Assembly (NCBI GenBank): GCA_028282865.1
Contig: JANQHA010000648.1
Span: forward strand, 1-6,400
Length of the DNA: 6,400 bases
Direction: 5' to 3'
From: Oligoflexales bacterium
GTDB taxonomy: Bacteria > Bdellovibrionota_B > Oligoflexia > Oligoflexales > CACXFL01
Position 1 is the stretch's first letter; each line of letters opens with the position of its first letter. This document shows, one piece after another, positions 1 through 6,078 of the stretch. The notes under the pieces are model-generated. The model saw only the letters and a list, made by a program, of their open reading frames with translations. It ran no database searches and was not told the origin of the DNA. The translations under genes were made by a program, and so were the position numbers.

Positions 1-3
1 AAA

Positions 4-46
4 CGCTTGGTGAAGCGCAAAAGGAGATTCACAGATTAATCCTTTT
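4..46 (-). terminator. Possible terminator hairpins after the ABC ATPase gene
   Basis: Two small inverted repeats follow the ATPase stop codon on the minus strand. The first pairs 19-25 (AAAAGGA) with 40-46 (TCCTTTT) around a 14-nt loop. The second pairs 4-8 (CGCTT) with 13-17 (AAGCG) around a 4-nt loop, and on the minus strand it is followed by TTT at the very edge of the window. The second has the shape of a short rho-independent terminator, but its U tract runs off the end and cannot be judged. It could equally serve a neighbouring gene outside the window. Confidence 0.3.
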
Positions 47-50
47 ATAA

Positions 51-770
51 TCAGCTAGTATTTTTTGGGAAAAAGTACTGCTCGATTTGACTAATCCTAT
101 CAATGTATTGCTTTTCCTCCCAGTTCGCAAGAGAACTCATCTGTCCGGCTTTAAGAATATTAACTCTATTACAAAGCTTTGCAGCGTAAGGAGCAATGTG
201 AGTGCATACGATCGTGGCCAGGCCTTTTTTGCTGCGCTCTTCAATTTTGTGCTCAAGCGCCCTAATATGATACAGGTCAAGGCCTGAAAAAGGCTCGTCT
301 AAAATTAGAAGCTTCGGTGTATGCAGAGTGGCTAAGGCTAAAGCCGCTCTTTTTTGCATTCCATGGGAACATGCTGCTAAGGGTCGATTCTTAAAGTTAC
401 TACAGTCCCAGTGATCGATAGCATTGCGTATTTTTTGATCAGGTGACTCTATTTGGTAGAGTTTCGCGGCGTAACTTAGAAGTTCTACAGCGGTCGCCCA
501 CTTAGGAAGCTGTAGGTCTTGGGGCAGGTATCCTAGGCTACGTTTCAACATGAAAGTGTCTGGGGTAAGTAGGTTTGATAGTAATACGATCTCGCCCGAG
601 TCAGCATCCAAACTTCCTGTAATCAATTGAAAGAAGGTACTTTTACCAGCACCATTTTCTCCTAATAATCCTATCGTCTCACTTGGTGCAATTTTGAAGT
701 CGACCGGACCAAGCTTAAACGAGCTACCGTAGGATTTTTGTAATTGCTTTACCTCTAAAATCGTTTCCAT
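51..770 (-). CDS. ABC transporter ATP-binding protein (ABC-2-type exporter-like)
   Basis: This is a cytoplasmic nucleotide-binding subunit of 239 residues, a normal length for a single-domain ABC ATPase. It should dimerise and drive the membrane protein encoded just upstream. The motifs are complete. Walker A is GENGAGKST at 37-45. The Q-loop glutamine is Q84 in GYLPQD. The signature is SHGMQKR at 135-141, a form usual in ABC-2/exporter ATPases rather than canonical LSGGQ. Walker B is LLILDEP with D158 and catalytic E159, followed by the D-loop SGLD at 162-165. The H-loop histidine is H191. The ATG start is 2 bp past the permease stop codon, with a weak AGGG Shine-Dalgarno at 778-781 inside the end of the permease gene, so translation is probably coupled. 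Substrate is unknown. The last 30 or so residues are not a recognised domain. Confidence 0.93.
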   Translation of the reverse strand: METILEVKQLQKSYGSSFKLGPVDFKIAPSETIGLLGENGAGKSTFFQLITGSLDADSGEIVLLSNLLTPDTFMLKRSLGYLPQDLQLPKWATAVELLSYAAKLYQIESPDQKIRNAIDHWDCSNFKNRPLAACSHGMQKRAALALATLHTPKLLILDEPFSGLDLYHIRALEHKIEERSKKGLATIVCTHIAPYAAKLCNRVNILKAGQMSSLANWEEKQYIDRISQIEQYFFPKNTS

Positions 771-772
771 GT

Positions 773-1900
773 TTAAGCCCTATAAAAGCGACCATACTGA
801 GAGTTATTAGCATAATACTTGAAAATCATTAGAGCAATGATCCCTAGCCAGTGAGCGTAGATGGCGGTTGCCAGGAACAGTCCAATAAGTGCTACAGTAA
901 TAGCTTGAATTGAAGGCTTGCGGCCATCAATTTGAAACATAAGCATCGGAGTGATGTATGATGGCAAGCCAATAACTACAAATAACTTTAGACTGTTAGA
1001 GATAGAAAAAAAAGCTGTCTCACTGGCAGTTGTGCTGGTCAAAAGCATCATAGTTACTGGGATAATGGCGGCTGCTGACCCGGTCATTAAACTAACCCGG
1101 GTATAAGACGAAATGAATTCCTCGTGAGAAACCCCCATAAACTTTTCGGCCCAAGAATATTTCAAATCTTCTTGAAGTTGAAAAGCTAAGCTTAGGGAGG
1201 CAAAGTACCCAGATATAAAACCAGCGAAAATATATGCTATCTCTGGAGCGGATCTAACAACGAGAAGAGCCGTCATTATCGAGAATAGTAGTGATATTGC
1301 GAGGGATGCCTGAGTTAAGTGGTTTCTTAAGAAAATTTGCCTAACTCGCCAATGGGTTAAGGCAGATATTTTACTTGGGTAGTTTGAAGTTATTTCTTTG
1401 CTGTCAGTGAGCTCCGAGGTTTTATTACTTTTAGTTGGAAATACTTTAATCAGTCCAATTAAAAGTGTCGCAATTATTTGGGCGATCACGACTTTGGCTA
1501 GTGGCCAGGAAACCAAATAAGTCACAATAAAAAACCAGGCGGAGCCGAAGCAAACAGAATATAGAATCAATGAGCGAATTGAGACAAACGCTTTAATATT
1601 TATTTTAGTCTCACCCATGCGATGAGCCGTATACTGATATGAGTGTTTCAACTGCTTTTGACTGCCTAACATACGCACATAGCTAAAGCAGGCAATACAG
1701 AGAGTAAAGACCGCAACAGCCTCAGCGAAAACAGCTCTCATTTTTGTAGACAAAGTCTTTATTTCTACATTTAGAAAGTCGTTGAATACGTACAGAAAGG
1801 TTGCGAATATCACTAATCCACAAATTACAACGATAAGCTCACGTATAAAGTCATAATATAAACGGTGGATGAAGGCTTTGGCCGATAGGGCAAGCAGCAA
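773..1900 (-). CDS. Polytopic membrane protein, probable ABC transporter permease
   Basis: The protein has 375 residues if it starts at the TTG at 1898-1900. About ten hydrophobic segments are visible, near residues 20-40, 58-76, 108-130, 133-153, 195-215, 219-240, 270-290, 303-322, 330-348 and 349-362. A hydrophilic stretch at 155-185 separates two halves. The halves look related: LKHS at 84-87 followed by MG at 95-96 recurs as LKYS at 246-249 followed by MG at 255-256, each after a hydrophobic segment. No named family is certain; EcsB-like or ABC-2-like permeases are the nearest shape. Its partner is inferred from context, because the ATPase gene starts 2 bp after its stop. It lies 22 bp after the transglycosylase gene. 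The start is doubtful: no Shine-Dalgarno precedes the TTG, whereas AGAGG sits 8 nt before an in-frame ATT at 1916-1918. Confidence 0.8.
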   Translation of the reverse strand: MLLALSAKAFIHRLYYDFIRELIVVICGLVIFATFLYVFNDFLNVEIKTLSTKMRAVFAEAVAVFTLCIACFSYVRMLGSQKQLKHSYQYTAHRMGETKINIKAFVSIRSLILYSVCFGSAWFFIVTYLVSWPLAKVVIAQIIATLLIGLIKVFPTKSNKTSELTDSKEITSNYPSKISALTHWRVRQIFLRNHLTQASLAISLLFSIMTALLVVRSAPEIAYIFAGFISGYFASLSLAFQLQEDLKYSWAEKFMGVSHEEFISSYTRVSLMTGSAAAIIPVTMMLLTSTTASETAFFSISNSLKLFVVIGLPSYITPMLMFQIDGRKPSIQAITVALIGLFLATAIYAHWLGIIALMIFKYYANNSQYGRFYRA

Positions 1901-1915
1901 TAAGAAACGACTGTT

Positions 1916-1931
1916 AATAAGGTTAGCCTCT
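1916..1931 (-). promoter_or_regulatory. Shine-Dalgarno AGAGG preceding in-frame ATT, possible true permease start
   Basis: On the minus strand AGAGG (1931-1927) lies inside the last codons of the transglycosylase gene. It is followed by 8 nt and then ATT (1918-1916), in frame with the permease. Starting there adds six residues, giving MNSRFLLLLALSAK at the N terminus. The TTG at 1900 is 26 nt from this Shine-Dalgarno, which is too far for normal use. ATT initiation is rare but established, for example infC in E. coli. This is inference from spacing only. Confidence 0.35.
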
Positions 1932-3236
1932 AGTCTTTATCTTTAAGATCTGTCCAATATAGATTCTGTTGCGTCGAATACTATTCACGCGTTTTATCAA
2001 GTTTATACTTACCCCGAATTTTTTTGCAATGCGATAAAGGCTATCTCCTCGCCGAACCTTATATTTAGTAAGCCGTTGACTTTTTCTTGGAGTAGTGGGG
2101 CCGAGAGCTAGTTTGCGCCCGGCAATAAGTTTTGAAGACTTTAGGCCATTAATCTTCTTTAAGTATGAAACTTTTAAGTTATGCTTCCGTGATATAGAAG
2201 CTAGCGTATCTCCCCGCTTTATATAGTGGTATCTATTCCTTTTAGAGCTTTTTCTCGCAACCCGGCGTTTCACTGGCACTTTTTTAAGCTTAGCTAATTT
2301 TAGGCCAAATACTTCCGACGATCTTAGCTTTCCTTTAGGTACCCATAGCTCATACTGAGCCCTTTTGGCGGGTATGATGTTGCCTTTTAGGTGTGGGTTC
2401 AAAAGCTTAAGGTCTTTGAGCTTTACTCCTATGACAGCCGCGATCTCCGGTAGTCGGGTCCTGCTCGGCACCGTGAGTGCCGCCGGTTCGGAAATAACAT
2501 AAGGAGCTTTGATCTTAAAGCCGAACCTCTCTGGATGGTGAGCAATAATCGAGGCTGCAATGAACTTCGGAACGTAGTTCATAGTCTCGCGAGGCAAGGC
2601 TCTCTTTTCGGCCAGCTCCCAGAAGTCACGGCTATTGGCATTCATAATCGCATTCATAATTCTGCTCTCGCCGGCATTATATGCTGACATGGCGAGGTAC
2701 CACGATTGAAACACATTATGGAGGTCGCGTAGGTATCTTGCCGCAGCGACAGTCGAGCGAATAGGGTCTTTTCTCTCGTCAACATAACTGTCGACGCGAA
2801 GGCTGTACCTCTTAGCTGTCGGTGCTATAAACTGCCATACTCCTACTGCATTTGCATGGGATCGGGCTGAAATGGTAAAGCCACTTTCGATGAGAGCCTG
2901 GTAGTAGAGCTCTTGTGGGACTCCATTTTCTTTGAGAATTTTTTGTATTGCCTCGCGGTAGATTTCTCCCCTGTTGAGGAATCTCTGGAAACGCTCGCGA
3001 TCTCTTTCTGTAAAGTAATGTAGCCAGCTCTCGACCCGAGCATTTACCTCAAGAGGTATTGGGGTCTTTTTAGGAAGTTCTATCTCAGAGTCGACTTCGG
3101 CAATCATATTGCTCAACTCTTGAGAGCCCTTCTTGGGGGTGATCGTATAGCTGGCTTTTGGCTCGACAATTTTATTCCCTGTCGAAGAGCAGCTTCCTAT
3201 CAAAGCAAACAGTGGGGTAAAAAGCAAAATTTTCAA
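1923..3236 (-). CDS. mltD: Membrane-bound lytic murein transglycosylase D-like lipoprotein with LysM repeats
   Basis: This enzyme of 437 residues should cleave the MurNAc-GlcNAc bond of peptidoglycan, forming a 1,6-anhydro end, while tethered to the envelope. Residues 1-15 are a short lipoprotein signal peptide ending in the lipobox IGS-C16; S17 at +2 is compatible with outer-membrane sorting. The SLT domain spans roughly 95-225, with catalytic E117 in ALIESGF, GVWQF at 132-136 and AYNAGE at 185-190. A degenerate LysM-like stretch lies near 252-300, then a very basic linker (315-336) and two clear LysM domains at about 336-379 and 391-435, each starting with a Y-x-[IV]-[KR]-R-G-D-[ST]-L pattern. 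Length and order match E. coli-type MltD. The start is TTG at 3234-3236, with AAGGGGGG 4 nt upstream; this is the only start giving the signal peptide. It is the first gene of a three-gene minus-strand run. Confidence 0.92.
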   Translation of the reverse strand: MKILLFTPLFALIGSCSSTGNKIVEPKASYTITPKKGSQELSNMIAEVDSEIELPKKTPIPLEVNARVESWLHYFTERDRERFQRFLNRGEIYREAIQKILKENGVPQELYYQALIESGFTISARSHANAVGVWQFIAPTAKRYSLRVDSYVDERKDPIRSTVAAARYLRDLHNVFQSWYLAMSAYNAGESRIMNAIMNANSRDFWELAEKRALPRETMNYVPKFIAASIIAHHPERFGFKIKAPYVISEPAALTVPSRTRLPEIAAVIGVKLKDLKLLNPHLKGNIIPAKRAQYELWVPKGKLRSSEVFGLKLAKLKKVPVKRRVARKSSKRNRYHYIKRGDTLASISRKHNLKVSYLKKINGLKSSKLIAGRKLALGPTTPRKSQRLTKYKVRRGDSLYRIAKKFGVSINLIKRVNSIRRNRIYIGQILKIKTRG

Positions 3237-3253
3237 GGCACCCCCCTTCGAGA

Positions 3254-3270
3254 GTTTAACTCAGTTAAAC
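3254..3270. repeat. 17-bp dyad in the mltD leader
   Basis: GTTTAAC (3254-3260), spacer TCA and GTTAAAC (3264-3270) form a perfect 7-bp inverted repeat. It lies between the proposed mltD promoter and the mltD Shine-Dalgarno. Its size and short spacer suit a dimeric repressor site or a small leader hairpin. No U tract follows on either strand, so a terminator is unlikely. Confidence 0.5.
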
Positions 3271-3285
3271 ATAAGTCATGGAAAT

Positions 3286-3323
3286 ATCTAAAAGTTTAGA
3301 TTAATTTTATCTAAATTAATCTA
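3286..3323. repeat. Overlapping ATCTAAA inverted repeats and 27-bp palindrome
   Basis: ATCTAAA occurs at 3286-3292, inverted as TTTAGAT at 3295-3301, and again directly at 3309-3315; a variant ATCTAAC is at 3343-3349. Separately, TAGATTAATTT (3297-3307) and AAATTAATCTA (3313-3323) form a perfect 11-bp inverted repeat with a 5-bp centre. These features are read directly from the sequence. AT-rich DNA makes such palindromes more likely by chance, but perfect 11-bp arms with a 5-bp centre are uncommon. An operator role is inferred from the overlap with the proposed mltD promoter. Confidence 0.55.
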
Positions 3324-3328
3324 GTCAA
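3300..3328 (-). promoter_or_regulatory. Candidate sigma70-type promoter for the mltD-ABC operon
   Basis: On the minus strand a TTGACT -35 element (3328-3323) is followed after 17 bp by ATTAAT (3305-3300) as -10. The -35 matches consensus at five of six bases and the -10 at four. Transcription would start near 3293, leaving a leader of about 57 nt before the TTG start. The 27-bp palindrome at 3297-3323 fills the spacer and covers the -10. An alternative TATAAT on the same strand at 3358-3353 lacks a well-placed -35. Confidence 0.4.
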
Positions 3329-3412
3329 CTTATCATCCGACGATCTAACCTAATTATACCTTTTTCCTGGTATCAAGTCATGGCCTAGGCTCCAATATTT
3401 CCCATGTTTTTG

Positions 3413-3444
3413 TTGTAAAAATTTATAAATACTGCTCTTATACT
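3413..3444 (+). promoter_or_regulatory. Weak candidate promoter for sodB
   Basis: TATACT at 3439-3444 is the best-placed -10 for sodB, putting the start near 3451 with a leader of roughly 37 nt. The only -35-like hexamer nearby is TTGTAA at 3413-3418, but its 20-bp spacing is too long. TATAAA at 3424-3429 is an alternative -10 without a good -35. TATAAT at 3461-3466 is too close to the Shine-Dalgarno. The promoter is therefore poorly defined and may need an activator. Confidence 0.22.
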
Positions 3445-3487
3445 AGGCCGTGGGTATTTATATAATTTTAATGTTAGGAGATCTGCG

Positions 3488-4066
3488 ATGGCAATCGAGT
3501 TACCAAAACTACCCTTTGATATGACTGCGCTAGAGCCTCATATTTCTAAAGAAACCTTAGAGTATCATTATGGCAAGCACCATAATGCTTATGTTACCAA
3601 GTTAAATGGCATGATCGGTGGCACTGAGTTTGAATCTGGGAGCTTAGAGGACATCGTCAGGAAGTCAAGTGGTGGGATGTTTAATAACGCTGCCCAGATT
3701 TGGAACCACACTTTTTACTGGAACTGCTTGGCCCCAAATGCGGGGGGCAACCCGAGTGGCCCGATCGCAGATGCGATAAATGATAGTTTCGGCAGTTTTG
3801 ATGCTTTTAGAACCGAATTTACCGAGAAATCTGCCACCTTATTTGGTTCTGGTTGGTGCTGGTTGGTGAAGAACGCAGCCGGAAAGCTCGAAATCATGCA
3901 GACTAAGGATGCAGGTTGTCCACTTACTACTGCAGGTATCAAGCCGCTAATGACCTGCGATGTATGGGAACATGCTTATTACGTTGATTATCGAAATGCT
4001 CGGCCGAAGTACATTGATGCTTTTTGGAATTTAGTTAATTGGGACTTTGTTTCTAGTCAACTTTAG
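3488..4066 (+). CDS. sodB: Iron superoxide dismutase
   Basis: The enzyme converts superoxide to hydrogen peroxide and oxygen in the cytoplasm; no signal peptide is present. The 192-residue length matches E. coli SodB (193). All four metal ligands are in place: H27, H74, D158 (DVWEHAYY motif) and H162. Second-shell residues H31 and Y35 are present. Q70 in NNAAQIWNHTFYWN, together with the AGCPL segment, is the iron-type pattern; manganese enzymes place the equivalent glutamine in the C-terminal domain. Near residue 150 there is one extra residue relative to the E. coli protein. Cysteines at 124, 144 and 157 replace T, T and V of E. coli. ATG is preceded by AGGAG at 3476-3480, 7 nt away, so the start is secure. 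It is a single gene, divergent from mltD and convergent with the phosphatase gene. Confidence 0.97.
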   Translation: MAIELPKLPFDMTALEPHISKETLEYHYGKHHNAYVTKLNGMIGGTEFESGSLEDIVRKSSGGMFNNAAQIWNHTFYWNCLAPNAGGNPSGPIADAINDSFGSFDAFRTEFTEKSATLFGSGWCWLVKNAAGKLEIMQTKDAGCPLTTAGIKPLMTCDVWEHAYYVDYRNARPKYIDAFWNLVNWDFVSSQL

Positions 4067-4068
4067 CT

Positions 4069-4111
4069 ACCACTTGTATTTGGAGCTTCACTGCGAGTGG
4101 TTTGTGTTATT
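4069..4111 (+). terminator. Likely sodB terminator
   Basis: Three bases after the sodB stop, 4069-4078 (ACCACTTGTA) pairs with 4092-4101 (TGCGAGTGGT) over ten positions, two of them G-U, with a 13-nt loop. The T-rich TTGTGTTATT follows at 4102-4111. The layout fits a rho-independent terminator, though the U tract is broken by G and A. Confidence 0.5.
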
Positions 4112-4138
4112 CCCAGCTGAGTTAACTGCGCTGGGAAT
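4109..4138. terminator. Second hairpin in the convergent spacer, possible terminator for the phosphatase gene
   Basis: ATTCCCAGC (4109-4117) and GCTGGGAAT (4130-4138) form a perfect 9-bp stem. The 12-nt loop contains the self-complementary AGTTAACT (4120-4127), so the loop can be closed further. It lies 19 bp past the stop of the minus-strand phosphatase gene and beyond the sodB hairpin. No strong T tract follows on either strand, so its role may be as a transcript-end stabiliser or a weak bidirectional terminator. Confidence 0.42.
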
Positions 4139-4157
4139 CCTTTAGGATGACGATGTG

Positions 4158-6074
4158 CTAAGAGGCTTGGGAGCTTGACTGCTCCTGGGCCTTTAATTTT
4201 CTTTTTATTATTACTAAAGTTAGATCATCGTCTCTTTCTCTTTGGCCAAAGAAGGTCATAGCAGTGTCAATTAAATGATCTCGGATCTCAATGGCCGTTT
4301 TACCTGCAATCTTAAAGTAGTTACGAAGGAACCTTCCCTTACCAAACATTTGATCTTGTTCGTTCTTACATTCGAGGATTCCATCGGTGAAGAGGGCAAG
4401 CACCTCGCCAGGAAGTAGCTTAGTTTTATGCTCAATATACTTACTACCTAGTTCTTGCCCGAGTATTAAGCCGGTCCTACCTTTGCATATCTCGATATCT
4501 TTTTTGCTACGATCGGCGGTTGGGTCTTCAGGGTTTACGTGGCAGATCATAGGCATGTCATGGGAAGCATTTGCATAGCTTATGTCTCCTGACTTTAAAT
4601 CTAAAATCGCAGCAAAGAACGTCATTTTTACTGTGCCTTTACTAGCTCGGTAAATCGCTGTATTTAATTTTTCTAATATCAGACTCGATGTTAACTCTAT
4701 CTCTGGAAAATCCTCACCTAAACTCTCCAAGGTAGTACAGCAGCTTTGAGCCGCTGCGGTGATTAAAGCAGAAGGGACTCCGTGACCAGTAGCGTCGCCG
4801 ATAAGTAGTACAAGTTTGTCTTCGAGTTTAAACTGACCCCACCAGTCTCCGCCGCACTCTGACGCTGGACGGAAGAATGCAGCCAGCTCGTAGTCCTGTA
4901 ACTCTAGTTGATCAATCGGGAAAAAATTGTCTTGAACAATATGTGCTGTCTCTAACTCTTTCTCCATACGGGCTTTATCAGCTGTTTCGGCCATTAACCT
5001 AGAAATCTCTCCGGTCATTCTGTTGAACGATGCCCCTAAAGCCCCGACTTCGTCATTAGACTTGATAGCAACGTTGATAGCAAAATTCCCACGCATAATT
5101 TCTTGAGTTGCACGGTAAAGACTACTTATCGATGCTGTTATTCGCTTGGAGAATATCAAACTGACGATAAACGATACCGAGAGTATCAGGATTGCAAACA
5201 TTACTGATTTTTCGACTAATTTCTGAGACGCCAGAAAAGCCCGCTTTTTAGGGATTTGAGACAGAACTAGAAGATCCCCAGTGGCTATACGCGAGTAGCC
5301 AAAAATGATGTCACCCGAGCGGGTTCTGATAGTATTGACAGCGGTTGCTGTCGGGCTCTTGACGATTTTGTCAAACATAGGATTATTTGCCATGCTTTTG
5401 CGCTGTAAGACCTGAGCAGAATCCGGATGAGCGAGTATTTCACCATATTTGTTTACCAGAGATGTTGTAAAACTCTCTGACCTGGAGAAGAGCTTAATTC
5501 TTTTGTCTTGCCTAAGTAAGGTGAAAATTATCTGATCATAAATCCCGTTTCTTTTGGAGCTATAAGGCAGGCTCATTGATAGGAGTGGGACCCCCTTTGG
5601 CAAGGATGCGTTTCGGATAGTGAGCGGGTTTTTAGTCAGCTGGGTAAATGGAATTGGAAATCTTTTTATAACTCGGTCAAAGTAATTGTTTGACAGATTA
5701 TAAGGCTTTAGAAAATCACTTCGAGAAATGCTCTCGAATGGCTTTGAATTTTTAGAAAATGGAGACAGCGAGAAATAAACTATGTCTTCTTCTTCTTTGA
5801 AGATTTTCTTTAGAGCCCCTTTTCTTTTTCGTAGCGAGTTGAAATTCTGATTGATGGAAAGGGCCATTAATTTTGTGGCCTTGACCAGACTTTTGAAATT
5901 GGTTTCAACTTCTGCGGACATGGTACTAACCAGAGTAGCATTGCCCTCGTACACGTAAGCAGTTTTGTCTTCTTTAAACAGATTTATCGCAAGAACCAGA
6001 TAGGTCAAAACTGCGAAGAAAAGCAGAGATGACATAAGCAAAAGAAACTTCGTTTTAAGTGATGCTTTGATCAA
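4158..6074 (-). CDS. Membrane sensor protein phosphatase: Cache-like domain, HAMP, SpoIIE/PP2C (RsbU-like)
   Basis: This 638-residue signalling protein has a transmembrane segment at about 10-30 and an extracytoplasmic sensor region at 35-285. A second transmembrane segment at about 290-309, a HAMP linker (about 307-360), a coiled helix with EKELETAHIVQDNFFP (371-386) and a SpoIIE-type PP2C phosphatase (about 395-624) follow. The sensor resembles a double Cache fold: NKYGEILAHPD at 208-218 and a second strand set near 251-280. Metal-binding motifs are intact: GGDWWG with D410, GDATGHG with D427, FTDG with D564 and RDDDLTL with D615-D617. Such proteins usually dephosphorylate STAS-domain anti-sigma antagonists, but no STAS or anti-sigma gene is in view, so the target is unknown. 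The start is TTG at 6072-6074, because an in-frame stop at 6090-6092 rules out longer forms. No good Shine-Dalgarno is seen. ATG at codon 14 falls inside the first membrane segment and would damage it. Confidence 0.92.
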   Translation of the reverse strand: MIKASLKTKFLLLMSSLLFFAVLTYLVLAINLFKEDKTAYVYEGNATLVSTMSAEVETNFKSLVKATKLMALSINQNFNSLRKRKGALKKIFKEEEDIVYFSLSPFSKNSKPFESISRSDFLKPYNLSNNYFDRVIKRFPIPFTQLTKNPLTIRNASLPKGVPLLSMSLPYSSKRNGIYDQIIFTLLRQDKRIKLFSRSESFTTSLVNKYGEILAHPDSAQVLQRKSMANNPMFDKIVKSPTATAVNTIRTRSGDIIFGYSRIATGDLLVLSQIPKKRAFLASQKLVEKSVMFAILILSVSFIVSLIFSKRITASISSLYRATQEIMRGNFAINVAIKSNDEVGALGASFNRMTGEISRLMAETADKARMEKELETAHIVQDNFFPIDQLELQDYELAAFFRPASECGGDWWGQFKLEDKLVLLIGDATGHGVPSALITAAAQSCCTTLESLGEDFPEIELTSSLILEKLNTAIYRASKGTVKMTFFAAILDLKSGDISYANASHDMPMICHVNPEDPTADRSKKDIEICKGRTGLILGQELGSKYIEHKTKLLPGEVLALFTDGILECKNEQDQMFGKGRFLRNYFKIAGKTAIEIRDHLIDTAMTFFGQRERDDDLTLVIIKRKLKAQEQSSSQAS

Positions 6075-6078
6075 GTTT

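Noticed and set aside
87..287. Open frame of 66 codons on the plus strand inside the ABC ATPase gene
   Set aside because: It lies antisense within a gene whose Walker, signature and H-loop motifs are all intact. The product resembles no domain I know and has no good Shine-Dalgarno.
2843..3043. Open frame of 66 codons in another minus-strand frame of the mltD gene
   Set aside because: It overlaps the SLT domain coding sequence containing catalytic E117; the peptide is low in structure and looks like a chance frame.
3280..3340. Possible Fur box between mltD and sodB, considered because sodB is iron-linked in other bacteria
   Set aside because: The AT-rich stretch has GATAA-like words but no convincing 19-bp Fur palindrome; the palindromes present follow different words (ATCTAAA, GTTTAAC).
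3382..3449. GGCCTAG (3382-3388) and CTAGGCC (3443-3449) inverted pair, and the AAGTCATGG direct repeat (3273 and 3375)
   Set aside because: These are short words separated by 54 and about 90 bp, with no link to a promoter or a compact stem; chance occurrence cannot be excluded.
3715..3942. Open frame of 75 codons antisense to sodB
   Set aside because: It is fully inside sodB, whose reading frame is certain from its metal ligands and Shine-Dalgarno. The antisense product has no recognisable features.
4387..4578. Open frame of 63 codons antisense to the phosphatase gene
   Set aside because: It is inside the conserved PP2C domain; the Ser/Pro/Leu-rich product is typical of antisense frames.
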